Shown here in pieces: positions 11,001 to 26,000 of a DNA stretch of 64,000 nucleotides. The stretch is from the NCBI RefSeq assembly GCF_030056735.1, contig NZ_JASHKN010000011.1, positions 112,687-176,686 of the forward strand. The letters run 5' to 3'. The notes beneath the pieces were generated by a model that saw only the letters and a program-made list of their open reading frames with translations, did not search any database and was not told where the DNA came from. How positions within the stretch are numbered: position 1 is the first letter of the stretch; every line of letters starts with the position of its first letter. Made by a program: the position numbers and the translations under genes. Source of the stretch: Rhodococcus sp. IEGM 1409 (GTDB lineage Bacteria > Actinomycetota > Actinomycetes > Mycobacteriales > Mycobacteriaceae).

Positions 11001-14000
11001 CACGCGAGATGTCGAACGGGAGCGCTCGGTCCTGCGCCAGTACTTGCTCGAGATCCCGAGTTGACTTGGCAGCGAGGTCGACCGCCTGCCATGGTGCAGC
11101 CACGTTGCTTCGGACCACCTGGACGGCGCGGCCGTCCGCGTCGTGAAGGAAGGCGGTGCGCAAGTTGTCATGCCTGTCGAGCAGCGTATCGGCGGCGCGG
11201 CGCAGGCGCTCCGCATCGAGGTGGCCGACGAGGTCGAGGGTCACCTGCACGAGGTAGGCGTCGACCGACTCTTCGGCCAGTTCGGCATGGAACTGCAGTC
11301 CTGCTTGCAGTGGTGAGAGTGGCCAGACGTCGCGCAAGTCGTCGCACCGACTCTCGAGGTCGTCGATCGCATCCTGTCGAAGCTCGACCAGATCGAAGTC
11401 CGAGGGTGTGAATCCGCCACCGTCCGCCGCGTACTCGCCGAGTCCGGCCAGTGCGTCGACCCACAACTGTGCAAGGTGGCGAACGTCGTCCTCGCTCATA
11501 ATGTCCGGCGAATAGGTCCAGGCGGCAACGAGCTCCGGGCCGTCTGCAATGTCGCTGCCCTCGACGGTGATCACGTTGACCTCGAGGACAGCCGCCAGTG
11601 GCAGCTCAGTGGCCGCAACGGCCCGCAAACCCTCGTCACGGATCGGTGTCCATCCCGCTGAAGCGTCAGCCTCGGATCCACCGACGCGTCCGAGGTAGTT
11701 GAAACTGATCTGTGGCGCAGGAAATTGCGAAAGAGTCTGTCCTGTATCACCGTTCAGGTATCGAAGTAGGCCGTATCCGATGCCGCGGTCCGGCACGGCC
11801 CGGAGTTGTTCCTTGACAGCCTTGACTGCGAAGCCTGCAGCCGGACCGCCGGCGCAGGCGTCACTCGTATCCACTCCTCTCAGATCGAGGCGCACCGGGA
11901 AGATCGACGTGAACCATCCGACGGTGCGAGCAAGGTCAGCCCCCGGGACGACCGGTTCCTCGCGTCCGTGCCCCTCGAGGCTGATCAACGTCTCCGGAGC
12001 ATCGCTCCCGCGCTCGCCCCGCCAGCGAACCAACGCCAAAGCCAACGCCGTCAACAATCCGTCCTCGACGCTCCCGTGAATCGCCTGCGGCACATCTGTC
12101 AACGCGGTATCGGTCAAGGCTGGGGGTACACGCATTTCGACGTCTGCTGCCCTCACTCCGGTATCCGTTGTCGCCAAGGAGCGCGCGCCAAGCATCGGGT
12201 CAGGACCTCGCAGTGCCTCCCGCCAGTAGTCGAGTTGGGCCACCCGGTCCGGCTCGTGCGCGGCGTCGACGAGGCCGCGTGCCCATCGACGCATCGACGT
12301 CCCGACCGGAGCCAGTGAAGGGTCGATGCCTGACTGCACCTGTTCACACGCGAGCGCAAGATCGGGGATCAGAATTCGCCAGGAGACCCCGTCCGTCACG
12401 AGGTGGTGCGCCACGAGAAGCAACCGCTTTCCCCCGCGTCCGTCAGGTTCGAACAACACTGCTTGCACCATCACGCCGGTCCCCGGATCGAGCCGATCCA
12501 GAGCGGCACCAAGTGCCGCCGAGACCGTCTCGTCCACAGCGCTGTCGAGATGCACGCGACGCACGATTGTCTGCGCCCTCACCGCACCTGCAGGCTCGAC
12601 GTCCATCCGCCCAGCGGATTCGGGATGCGGTGCGACCCGTAGGCAGGCTCGGAGGATGTCGTGATGGTCCAACACAGCCTGCATGGCCTGTGTCAACGTG
12701 TCCTCGTCGAGCGTGGCAGGAACCGCGAGCAGAACAGATTGGGAGTACCGGCGAAAATTTCCACCACGATCAAGCATCCATTTGACGATCGGCGTCAATT
12801 CGATCTCACCGACGCCGCCGCCAGGTAATTCGTCGAGGACGACGCGGTCGCCAGCCGTTCCGGCCGTCTCGGACAGCGCTGCCACGGTTTTGCGCTCGAA
12901 CACCTCGCGCGGTGTGATCAGAATTCCGGCAGACTTGGCGCGGGTCACCAACTGGATGGACATGATCGAATCGCCACCGAGGGTGAAGAACGAGTCGTCC
13001 ACCCCCACCTCGTCGAGTCCCAGAACCTCGGCAAAAAGGCCCGCAAGGATGTTTTCCGTTTCCGACGCAGGACTACGACTCTCGGTTATCTGTTGCCCGA
13101 AGTCAGGTTCAGGCAACGCTTTCCGGTCGAGTTTCCCGTTCACCGTCAGTGGCAGGGCCTCGAGAACCGTCACGACAGCGGGGACCATGTGTGCTGCCAA
13201 CTTCGCCGAGAGGTCCTCGAGCAACGCCTTCGGCGAGATGGTCGCACCGGACTCCGGCACCACGTAGCCCACCAATCGGCCTCCGCGTGCCGCCACCGCC
13301 GACTGCGCCACTCCCACTCCGGAGAGCAGAGCAGACTCCACCTCGCCGAGTTCGATTCGATAACCCTTCACCTGCACCTGCACGTCATTACGCCCGAGGT
13401 ACTCCAGTTGTCCGTTGTCATTCACGCGCCCCACGTCACCGGACCGGTACATGCGCGCGCCGCTGACTGTGAGGTCGGGAACGAAACGTGTGGCGGTGAG
13501 ACCGAACCGGCCTAGGTATCCGCGTGAGACCTGGTCGCCGGAGACATACAGTTCACCCACCACGCCGGGCGGCACGGGGTGCAGCCGCTGATCCAGCACG
13601 TACACACGCAACCCGGGCAGTGCCCGCCCGATCACCGAAGCAGATCCTTCACGTGCCAGTTCACGATCCAGCGGTAGGTGGCTGACGTGCACGGTTGTCT
13701 CCGTGATGCCGTACATGTTGACCAGATCTGGTGGCGAGGTCCCGCGTCGGGCGTACCAGCGCGTCAGCTGTCCGAAGTCGAGCGCCTCGCCGCCGAAGAT
13801 CACGTAACGCAATGGCAGGTCCGCACCCCCGGCACGCCGGTCGGCTTCCGCCAATTGATAGAAAGCGGTGGGAGTTTGATTGAGCACTGTGACACGTTCT
13901 TGTCGCAGCAATTCGAGGAATGCCTCGGGTGAACGTGCCGTGAAATAGTCGACCAGCACCAGACGGCCACCATGTGCGAGTGCACCCCACATCTCCCACA

Positions 14001-17000
14001 CCGAGAAGTCGAATGCCGCCGAATGAAACATCGTCCACACATCGCCGCGGTCAAATCCGAAGAGCGCTCTGGTGTTTGCCAGCAATGTCACGACGCTGCG
14101 ATGAGGAACCTGCACCCCCTTCGGTCTCCCGGTGGATCCCGAGGTGTAAATCACGTAGGCCACCGAATCGGGCTGCAACGGTAGCGGCCTGTCTTCGTCG
14201 GTCACCGGCAGCGGTGAAAACCTCTGCAGCGCATCACGAGTGTCGGTACTGTCCACGACGATCACGGGCACCCCGTTACCGCCGACTTCATCACTGCCCG
14301 CGGTGGTCGTCAGTACGCACACCGGCGCAGCGTCACGCAGCACGAAGCTCACCCGTTCGGGCGGAGACGTCAGGTCCACCGGTAGGTATCCACCGCCCGA
14401 TTTCACCACCGCCAGCAGAGACACAAGAAGTTCGAACGACGGGGTCATCGCCACTGCCACGAGTGTCTCTGCCACGACCCCCTGCGCCACCAGCAGTCGT
14501 GCGAGGCGGTTAGCTTGCTCGTCCAGTTCGCGGTAGGTCACCGACTGTCCGTCACAACGCACCGCCACGGCATCACCCGAAGTGAGTACCGTTCGATCGA
14601 AGAGATCCGACAGCGAATCATCATTCGTGTCAATAACTGAGCGAGACGGCGCAACCGGTACCTCGCTACGTTCGCCGGTCAGAAGAATGTCGATGTCACC
14701 GACGACCGCGGACGGATCGTCGATCACGGCGTCGATCACCCTCCCGAAGCGCTGTGCAATTCGCTCCACTGATCCTTGATCGAAAACATCCGTGGCATAG
14801 CGGAAGCCGGCGCTGATCCCATCCGGGACGCCGCGCTCGTCGATCTGCTCCATCACACTCAGTTGCAGATCGAATTTTGCCACCTCGAGATCGATGTCGA
14901 GCGAACGGACCGTCAACTCCGGTAGTTCGAGGCGCAGGCTCGTGGCGTTCTGGAATTCGAGTAGTACCTGAAATAGGGGTGAATGCGCAGTGGAACGATC
15001 GGGCGCAAGGTAATCCACCAGCTTTTCGAACGGAACGTCCGCATGGTCCAGTGCGCCGAGATCTGTCGACCGCACAGCTGCCAAAGTGTCGGCAAAGGTT
15101 GCTCCGGATTCGACCGGTGTACGAAGAACCAGAGTATTGACAAACATCCCTACCACGTCGTCCAACACCGCTTCGCCGCGTCCCGCGACCGGCGTCCCGA
15201 TCACTACGTCGCCTGACCCCGAGAGCCGTGCCAGCAGCAACGCGAGCGCCGCGTGCAGAACCATGAAGAGTGTCGAATCATGCTGGTGTGCAAGGTCGGT
15301 CAAAGCTCGATGTACTTCGGGTGAGATGCTCACCGAGACAACGGCACCTTCGGAGGAGCGCTCCGGCGTTCGAGGCCGATCAAGAGCGAGCGGTGAGACT
15401 TCGGGGATTCCCGACAGCACCTCGGTCCAATAATCGAATTGATCCGAGATCGGCGTACCCGGACCGTCTTCTGCGTCGATGATCTCCCGCTGCCACACGC
15501 TGTAGTCAGCATAGTGGATGGGCAATGGCACCCAGTTCGGACTCTGATCCTGCGCACGGGATGTGTAGGCGCGCATCAGGTCACGTGCCAGTGGCGTCAT
15601 CGAGAAGCCGTCGGCCGCGATGTGGTGGACAACGATCGCAAGAACATGCTGCTCCGGCCCGGTTCGGAGCAACCTCACGTGCAGCGGGAACTCCTCGGCC
15701 ACATCGAATCCCACGTCGAAAAACCCATGCAACGCCGCAAATATCTGCTCGCCGGGAATCGGCACGGGGTGGATTCGAGGAGCAGCGAGCCCTGGTTCGA
15801 CAATCACCTGGCGGGGCCCGTCCGCGGAAGTCGGGAAGATCGTCCGAAGGGATTCATGCCGTTCCACTACATCGCCGAGCGCAGCTTCGAGCGCTTCGAG
15901 ATCCAGGAATCCGTCGAGTTGCAGGGCAACGGGAATGTTGTAGAGCGGAGATGAAGTGGCGAACTGGTTGAGGAACCACATACGCGACTGCGACAGGGAC
16001 AGTGGAATGTGTTCTGGCCGTGCCTTACCCGTGAGTTTTCCCAGCCCCGATTCACCAAGTACAGGTTCGACTGGATCGATCAAGGCCGCCAGATCAGCCA
16101 CCACCGGAGTGTCGAACAGCGCTTTGACCCCCAGTTTCGTGTTCGACGCGGTGTTGATGCGCGCGATGACGCGGGTAGCACTGAGAGAGTCCCCGCCGAG
16201 CTCGAAGAAATTGTCATCGGCCCCCACCCGGTCGAGATCGAGTACGTCAGCGATCGCACGAGCGACCACACCTTCGGTCTGCGTGATCGGCGCGCGATAT
16301 TCTGCAGCGTTGAAAGTTGTGTCCGGTAGGGCTTTTCGGTCCAACTTCCCATGCACCGTCACCGGCAACCCATCCAACACCACCACCACCGACGGCACCA
16401 TGAACCCCGGAAGAGACCTCCTCACCCCCTCCAACACCGCCACCTCGTCAACCACCACCCCCACCTCACCCACCACAAACCCCACCAAAAAATCCCCACC
16501 CACACCCGACCGCAACACCACCACCGCCCGAGCCACCCCCACCTGAGCAACCAACACCGCCTCCACCTCACCCAACTCCACCCGCTGCCCCCGCACCTTC
16601 ACCTGAAAATCACTACGCCCCACAAACTCCAACTCACCACCACACCCCCACCGCACCACATCACCCGTCCGATACAACCGACCCCCCACCACCCCAGACA
16701 CCCCAGACACCGGATCCGCCACAAACCGACCCGCCGTCAAATCCGCACGACCCTCATACCCCCGCGCCACCTGCACCCCACCCACATACAACTCCCCCAC
16801 AACCCCCACCGGAACCGGCCGCAACCGAGAATCCAACACCAACACCCGCGTATTCCACACCGCCCGACCAATCGGAACACCCACCCCCTCAACACCATCC
16901 ACCACATGAAACGTCACATCCACCGACGCCTCCGTCGGCCCGTACAAATTCACCAACTCCGCACCACACACCCCCGCAAACCGCGCAGCCGTCACCGACG

Positions 17001-20000
17001 ACAACCCCTCACCCGAAACAAACACCCGACGCAGACACGAACACCCCACCCCCAACTCCCCCACCAACTCCCCCACGAACACCTCCAACATCGACGGCAC
17101 AAAATGCACCACCGACACCCCCCACCGCTCGATCACACCCGCCAAATACACCGGATCACGATGCCCACCCGCATCCGCCACCACCAACCGAGCACCCACC
17201 ATCAACGGCCAAAACAACTCCCACACCGACACATCGAACGACACCGGCGTCTTCTGCAACACCACATCCCCCACACCCAACGGAAACTCCCCCTGCATCC
17301 ACAACAACCGATTCACCACCCCCGCATGCGACACCACCACCCCCTTCGGACGACCCGTCGACCCCGACGTGAACATCACATACACCGCATGCTCAGGCAA
17401 CAACACCCCCAACCGCTCCCCCACCCCCACCGGAGCAGACGAAAACCCCGAAACATCAACACACTCCACATCAACAAACCCCACCCCCACCGGCAAACAC
17501 CCACCATCACCGGACCGCGACAACACCACCACCGGATCCACCACCCCCACCACAAACCCCACCCGCTCCACCGGCGCACCCACATCCACCGGCACAAACA
17601 CCCCACCCGCCTTCACCACCGCAAACACCGCCACCAACAACTCCACCGACCGCGACAACGCCACACACACCCGCGACTCCGGACCCACCCCCAACGAAAT
17701 CAACAACCGCGCAAAACGATTCACCCGCCCATCAAACTCCCCACACGACAACACCACCCCACCACACACCAACCCCCCACCCCCCACACCACCACCACAC
17801 CGACCATCCAACACATCCACCAACGTCAACGCCCCCAACACCACCCCCACACCATCGCAACCACCCACCACCAACCCACGCTCACCCGCAACAAACACGT
17901 CGACCTCACCGACCGTTGTGTTCTCGTCCACTGCGATGGCGGTGAGAATCCGCGCCAAACGCTGTGCGATGGTGTCGACCGCCGCGCGATCGAAGGCTGC
18001 AGGCTGGTAACGCAGGCTCAGGTGCAAAGCCGGCTCGGCGATCGAGAGCAGGGTGAGCGGGTAATGCGTGGCATCGCGGGCATTCACGGCGGTGACGCTC
18101 ATACCGGCTATGTCGGTGTTCCCGTCCATCCCCGAGGTATCGATCGGATACGACTCGAAGACCGACAGTGTGTCGAACAAATTGCCTGTCCCTACAACAG
18201 ATTGAATCGCGCCGAGTCCGACATAGTGATGATCGAGCAGAGCTATCTGCTCGTCCTGTAGTCGAGCGAGCAGCTCCGCACACGTCTCGTCCGGATCCAG
18301 TTGCACGCGGACAGGCAATGTGTTGATCAGCAGCCCCATCATGTTTTCCACACCAGGCAATTCAGGTGAACGCCCCGAGACCGTGGCGCCGAAGACTACG
18401 TCTTCACGGGAAAGCAATCGGGACAACAGAACACCCCACGCGGCTTGGACCACCGTGTTCATCGTGATCCCGCTGCGCTGGACAAGTGCACTGAGTCCGT
18501 CGAGCACCGGTTCAGGCAGATCGACGATTACTTCCTCGGGCACACCCTGCGCCACGTTCGGTGCCGGATCTGCCAACAGCGTCGGCTCCTCGACGCCCTG
18601 CATGGCGTCTTCCCATACCGCGAGCGAGGTGTCGAGATCGCGGTGCGCCAACCATTCCAGATAAGTGCGGTACGACGGGGACTCGGGAAGATCGGGCGAG
18701 GCACCGTCGGCGGCGTATCGCATCAGCAGTTCTCGTACCAACAGTGGCATCGACCAACCGTCGAGAACAACGTGATGGTTTGTGACCGCCAGCACGCACC
18801 GCGTCGGGGAGGTTCGCAGCAACGTCAGCCGCAGCAGTGGCGGCGAGGCCAGGTCGAAGGGGGCTCTGCGATCCTCGTCAAGGCGGCGTCGTAGCTCTGC
18901 TTCGGTTTCCGATCCTTGCTCGGTGAGATCTACTTCGCTCCATGGAATCTCCGCATCATCGACAATCAACTGTGCTGGTACGCCGTTACTGTCGTAGACG
19001 AACGCCGCACGCAGATTCGGGTGGTTGACCAACAGTCCGACAGCAGCGCCCCGCACACGATCGGAATCAACCACTCCTTCGAGTTCGACGCACAGTTGAG
19101 CTGTGTAGACGTCCGTGGATACTGCCGCCAGTGAAGCATGGAACATCAACCCGGCCTGAAGGGGCGACACCGACCAGACATCGCTCAATGCCGGGTAGTC
19201 CCCCTCCCAGCGTTCGATCTGTTGCTGGTCCACCCACACCAGCGGGATGTCCGACGGTGTCAGACCACCCGCACCGGGTCGCGATGCGTGAGCGGTCAGA
19301 CCATCGAGCGCACGACGCCAGAGTTCCGCGAACTCCGCGACGTCCGACTCGTCGAGTACCCCGCGTGGAAATGCGAACGACGCTGTCAGGCACGGCCCGT
19401 CGGGACCGTCCTCGACGGCCGCGTTGATGTCGATCGCCGACGCCACCGGCATGGAACGATTCTGAGTTCCGCCGAGTTTTCGGTTGCCCTCGACCGGCAG
19501 CCAGTCCTGCGTTCCGTCGGAGGTGCTCACCCGGCCCAGATAATTGAAACTGATTTGAGGAGAACGGTATCGGCCAAGGTTCTCCGTGTCTCCGGACAGG
19601 TACCGCAGCATGCCGTAGCCGATTCCGTGGTCCGGGATCGCACGCACGTGCTCCTTGACGACCTTGACGGCGCGCCCCGCTTCGCCTCCACCTGCCAGTG
19701 CGTCGTCCACATCGATTCCGCCAAGATCCAATCGAGCCGGGTAGAGCGTGGTGAACCAACCGACGGTGCGAGAGAGATCTGCGCCGGGAACGGCACTTTC
19801 CTCACGTCCGTGGCCTTCGAGAATGATCAGCGCGTCGGAGGTATCAATGCCCCGGCGTCGTCGCCACCCGATTGTTGCCAGCGCAACAGCGGTGAGGAGC
19901 CCGTCGATCACGCCGGCGTGGAATGCCGCAGGAACCGTGGTGAGAAGGTTCCTGGTCACGTGAGACGTGATGTCAGCTGTGACGGTGTCGACAGTCTCGT

Positions 20001-23000
20001 CGACGTCGATCCTGGGGTCGAGTGGCCGCGAGCCGATCAGCGGGTCATGACCCTCCAGGATCGTTTTCCATACGTGCCATTCGCCGCTCCGGTTGCCGAC
20101 GTGCTCGACAAGCCCGTGTGACCATCGCCGAAACGAGGTTCCGCTCGGCGGTAGTGCCGGAGGAACACCGGCTCGCAGATGCGCTGTCATTGACGCCAGA
20201 TCTGTGACAAGAATGCGCCAGGAGACGCCGTCGACAACCAGGTGATGAATCACCAGGAGTAATCGGCCCCGCTTGTTCGGCAAGTCGGGGTTGTCAGCAA
20301 CGTCGAACCAGACAACGCGCACCACGTCGGCGGAAGCAGGATCCAAGCTGTCCGCCGCGGCCTCGAGTTCCGTCGACGCCAAGGTGGTGAAGTCGTCGTC
20401 CACCGATTCGACTCTCACACGACGGATCAGTCCTTCGGCCGAGATCGAGCCGGGCGGTAGGACTTCCATGACCCGCTCACGCACGACCAGGCGCGCTCGG
20501 AGCATGTCGTGCCGATCCAGCAGCGCCTGGACGCTACGGACAAGGACGTCCTGGGTGAGATCAGCGGGAGCTGTCAACAAGAGTGCCTGGGAGAACCTGC
20601 TCAATTCGCCGCCACTGCTGCGGTCGAGCATCCACTCTGCCACCGGCGTCAGCGGCACAGTACCGACGCCCGATCCTGGCAGCTCCGCGAGAACTTCCGT
20701 TCCGTCGTGCTCGAATTTCGCCGACTCGGCAAGCGCGGCAACAGATTTATGGACGAACACATCTCGAGGCGAGAAGATCACACCTGCATCGCGAGCCCGG
20801 GCCACCAATTGGATGGACATGATGCTGTCGCCACCGAGCGCGAAGAACGAATCGTGCACGCCTACTGTTTCCACGCTGAGCACCTGCGCGAACAGACCGG
20901 CAAGAAGGCTCTCGGTTACCGTTCGGGGTGGCCGGCCTGGTGAGGAGGCGGATGAAAAATCGGGCGCGGGAAGCGCTGCACGGTCGAGTTTTCCGTGAAC
21001 CGTCAGTGGAAGCGCGTCGAGTATCACCAAGGCCACAGGCACCATGTACGACGGCAGCAGCTTGCCGGCATTTTCGAGTACTTCGCGAGTATCGATGTTC
21101 GCGCCGCGATCAGGCACCACGTAGCCGATCAACCGATTCCCACCGCCGTCACCGTTCCAGACGTCGGCAACCGCCTGGGTCACGTGTCCATCTGTGAGCA
21201 GAGCCGCCTCGACTTCCCCGAGTTCAATGCGGAACCCGCGGATCTTCACCTGGGAATCCGTACGCCCGAGATACTCCAGCTGTCCGTCGGTAGTCCAGCG
21301 CACCCGATCGCCCGTGCGATAGATCCGTGTTCCCGACGGACCGAACGGATCAGCGACAAATTGCGTGCACGTCAGTGCGGAGCGCTGGTGATAGCCGCGT
21401 GCCAAAGCCGGCCCGGCAAGATACAACTCCCCTGCCACCCCCACTGGCACCGGGTGAAGCCGCGAATCCAGCACTACCTCGGCGAATCCCCGAGTTGGTG
21501 CACCGATAGTGACCATTTCGTTCGAGGTCAGAGCCGCACTGATACTCGACACCACCGTCGCCTCGGTCGGGCCGTAGGCGTTGAACATTCTTCTGCCCGA
21601 CGCCCAGCGGGTCACCAATTCCGATGGACACGCCTCTCCGCCGGTTACGACGCATCCGACTGTGGTGAGGCCGTCGGGATCGACGGACGCCAAGGCCGCC
21701 GGAGTGACAAAACAATGGGTGACGCGCTCGCGCTCCAGTAACGCCGCCAGTTCCGACCCGCCATAGACGGTCGGGGGCACGACCACCGTGGTGGCCCCAG
21801 CACCAACGGCCAACAAGAGTTCGAGAACCGACGCGTCGAAACTCGGCGAAGCGAAGTGCAGGATTCTGGATCGAGTCGTGGCAGCGAAAGTCTCGCGCTC
21901 CTCGAGAGCAAAGTTGCTCAACCCGCGATGCGTGACCGTCACACCCTTCGGCGTTCCTGTTGATCCCGAGGTGTAGATCACATAGGCCGGATTGTCGGTT
22001 CGAATCCGTGCCGTCCGATCCGCGTCGGTGATTCTCGACGGCGAGTACGTCGACAACCGTTCCGCCAGGCTCTCGTCGTCGAGAACCACCCACGGCATTC
22101 GGTCGGCGAGCGCCCCACGATGCGCCCTGATGGTCATTCCCCAGGCTGCGCCGGAGTCGCCCAGCATGTACTCGATACGTCCAGAAGGGTGACTCGGGTC
22201 CACAGGAAGGAATGCCGCACCGGTCTTGGCAACGGACCACACTGCCAGAACGGACTCGACGGAACGTGGGACGCACAGCGCGACCACCGACTCGGGGCCC
22301 ACTCCGGATTCGATCAGCATGCGGGCCAACCGGTTCGACTGCGCGTCGAGTTCGCGGTATGTCACTTCACGCTCCTCGAATACCAGCGCGACGGCGTCGG
22401 GATCGTGGGCGGTTGCCATATCTGTTGCTGCAGTGAGCAAGCCCGATAAAGTCTGCGCCGCGGTCGAAACCACACCTCGAACGGGTACCAGTTCGATGCG
22501 CTCACGGGCCTCGAGGATGTCGATATCTCCGATCCGCGATTGCGGATCGGAGGTCACGCGGTCAAGTATTCGCTGCAATCGACCGGCGAAGGCCCCTACT
22601 GTTCCCTCATCGAAAATATCTGTGGCATATCCGAATTCAGCGCGGATGCCGTCCGGTTCGCCGGTGTCGTCGTAGGTTTGCGATACCGTCAACTGCAGAT
22701 CGAAGTTGATGGTGTCGATCTCGACACCCACTTCGGTCACCTGCAGGTTGGGGAGTTCAAGTCCAGGCCGCTCGATGTCTTGGAACTCCAGCATGACTTG
22801 AAACAGGGGCGAGTATGCCGTCGAACGTGAAGGATTCACGCTCTCGACAACTCGTTCGAATGGAACGTCCGCGTAGGTGAAGGCGCTCAGATCGACGCCT
22901 CGGACCAGGCCGAGGAACTCCCCGAAAGTCGTCCCGCGGTCTACTGCAGTGCGCAAGACCAATGTATTGACGAACATCCCCACCAGTTCGTCGATTTCTC

Positions 23001-26000
23001 GCTCCCCACGCCCGGCGATCGGAGTTCCGACGGCAACGTCGTCGGTATCACTCAATCGTGCCAACATCACTGCCAGGGCTGCGTGCACGATCATGAATAC
23101 CGTGGCGTTGTGCTGGCGCGCAAGGGCGATCAGACCGGCATGAACCTTCGAATTCACCGCGAACCGAACCCGCCCGCGTCGAAGCGAACGCACATCACCG
23201 CGCGGTCGATCGGTGGGAATGTCGAGAACCTCCGGTGCGCCTGCAAGATTGTCGACCCAATAGCCGAGTTGTGTCGACATCAAGGACTGCTCGTCGGATT
23301 CCGAACCCAACCAACCACGTTGCCACAACGCATAGTCGGCGTACTGGATCTCGAGCGGCGCCCACTCAGGCGCCTCTCCCTTCACTCGGGAGGCGTACGC
23401 GCTCATGAGATCGCGAGCCAGCGGCGCCATGGAGAAACCATCTGCGGCAATGTGGTGTACTACGATCACCAGGACATGCGTCAGGACTTGATCACCCCCA
23501 CGTAACAGAGCGGCGCGCAACGGGACCTGCTGTGTGACATCGAAGCCCTCCGAAACAAGGCTGCGGCACCTCTCGCGCAGTTCCTCCTCGCCCGGCACAA
23601 TTGTCGGTACGAGGTTTGGTAGGACCTGTGAGGTAGACATGATCACTTGACGTGGGCCGGCGCCAGTGAGCGGGAAAACCGTGCGCAGAGACTCGTGCCG
23701 GTCGACGACGTCGTCAAATGCCGCTTGAAGTGCACTGACATCCAGTGTGCCGTCAAGTCGTAACGCGCAGGCTACGTTGTACGCGGAGGAATCGGGGTCG
23801 AACTGATTGGCAAACCACATCCTCTGCTGCGCAGGTGAAAGCGGGATATCCGTAGTTGAACCCCGTGGTCTCAACGGCGGCTTGCCTCCGACGCCGCCAC
23901 TGGCGCCCCCTCCGCGTGACTGCGCCAACTCGGCCAGCGCTGCCACGGTAGACGCGTCGAAGACGTCACGGATACTGATCCGTTCTCCGAGAACCGAATT
24001 CACCCGTGCAACCAACCGAGTCGCACTGAGAGAGTTTCCACCGAGAGCAAAGAAATCATCGCGCACACCTACCGTCGATATTCCCAGTAGCTCGCCGAAA
24101 ACGGTCGCAACGGTCTCCTCGAGAGGCGTACGCGGTGCAACATAGTGAAGTGGAGGAGGATCAAAGTCGATATCCGGTAGGGCTTTTCGGTCCAACTTCC
24201 CATGCACCGTCACCGGCAACCCATCCAACACCACCACCACCGACGGCACCATGAACCCCGGAAGAGACCTCCTCACCCCCTCCAACACCGCCACCTCGTC
24301 AACCACCACCCCCACCTCACCCACCACAAACCCCACCAAAAAATCCCCACCCACACCCGACCGCAACACCACCACCGCCCGAGCCACCCCCACCTGAGCA
24401 ACCAACACCGCCTCCACCTCACCCAACTCCACCCGCTGCCCCCGCACCTTCACCTGAAAATCACTACGCCCCACAAACTCCAACTCACCACCACACCCCC
24501 ACCGCACCACATCACCCGTCCGATACAACCGACCCCCCACCACCCCAGACACCCCAGACACCGGATCCGCCACAAACCGACCCGCCGTCAAATCCGCACG
24601 ACCCTCATACCCCCGCGCCACCTGCACCCCACCCACATACAACTCCCCCACAACCCCCACCGGAACCGGCCGCAACCGAGAATCCAACACCAACACCCGC
24701 GTATTCCACACCGCCCGACCAATCGGAACACCCACCCCCTCAACACCATCCACCACATGAAACGTCACATCCACCGACGCCTCCGTCGGCCCGTACAAAT
24801 TCACCAACTCCGCACCACACACCCCCGCAAACCGCGCAGCCGTCACCGACGACAACCCCTCACCCGAAACAAACACCCGACGCAGACACGAACACCCCAC
24901 CCCCAACTCCCCCACCAACTCCCCCACGAACACCTCCAACATCGACGGCACAAAATGCACCACCGACACCCCCCACCGCTCGATCACACCCGCCAAATAC
25001 ACCGGATCACGATGCCCACCCGCATCCGCCACCACCAACCGAGCACCCACCATCAACGGCCAAAACAACTCCCACACCGACACATCGAACGACACCGGCG
25101 TCTTCTGCAACACCACATCCCCCACACCCAACGGAAACTCCCCCTGCATCCACAACAACCGATTCACCACCCCCGCATGCGACACCACCACCCCCTTCGG
25201 ACGACCCGTCGACCCCGACGTGAACATCACATACACCGCATGCTCAGGCAACAACACCCCCAACCGCTCCCCCACCCCCACCGGAGCAGACGAAAACCCC
25301 GAAACATCAACACACTCCACATCAACAAACCCCACCCCCACCGGCAAACACCCACCATCACCGGACCGCGACAACACCACCACCGGATCCACCACCCCCA
25401 CCACAAACCCCACCCGCTCCACCGGCGCACCCACATCCACCGGCACAAACACCCCACCCGCCTTCACCACCGCAAACACCGCCACCAACAACTCCACCGA
25501 CCGCGACAACGCCACACACACCCGCGACTCCGGACCCACCCCCAACGAAATCAACAACCGCGCAAAACGATTCACCCGCCCATCAAACTCCCCACACGAC
25601 AACACCACCCCACCACACACCAACCCCCCACCCCCCACACCACCACCACACCGACCATCCAACACATCCACCAACGTCAACGCCCCCAACACCACCCCCA
25701 CACCATCGCAACCACCCACCACCAACCCACGCTCACCCGCAACAAGGATCTCCGCATCACCTACCGGGGCAGTAGGATTCGCCACGACCGACCTCAGTAG
25801 GCGGACGAACCGCTCCCCGAACTCTATGGCCGTGCTGCGCTCGAAGATGTCCGAGGCATAGGTGAAGGCTGCATCGAAGCCGGCCGGGATGCCGTCCTTG
25901 CCGCGCCGTTCGGAGAGCGCCAACTGCAAGTCGAATTTTGCGACACCGATATCCACCGGGATCACATCGACAACGAGTCCTGGCAGTTCGAGATGGGGGT

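Noticed and set aside
16351-18261. Long plus-strand frame of 636 codons, rich in His, Pro and Arg, and a similar one of 532 codons at 24202-25800
   Set aside because: They lie opposite the A-domain repeat. The C-poor coding strand removes stops from the other strand, so long frames appear by composition; the low-complexity translation resembles no protein.
16322-25745. The perfect repeat as an assembly artefact
   Set aside because: Each copy has distinct flanks that continue correct and different NRPS domains, in frame, and each module needs one A domain. An artefact remains possible if the copies really differ slightly and were collapsed to one consensus, so long reads are still needed.
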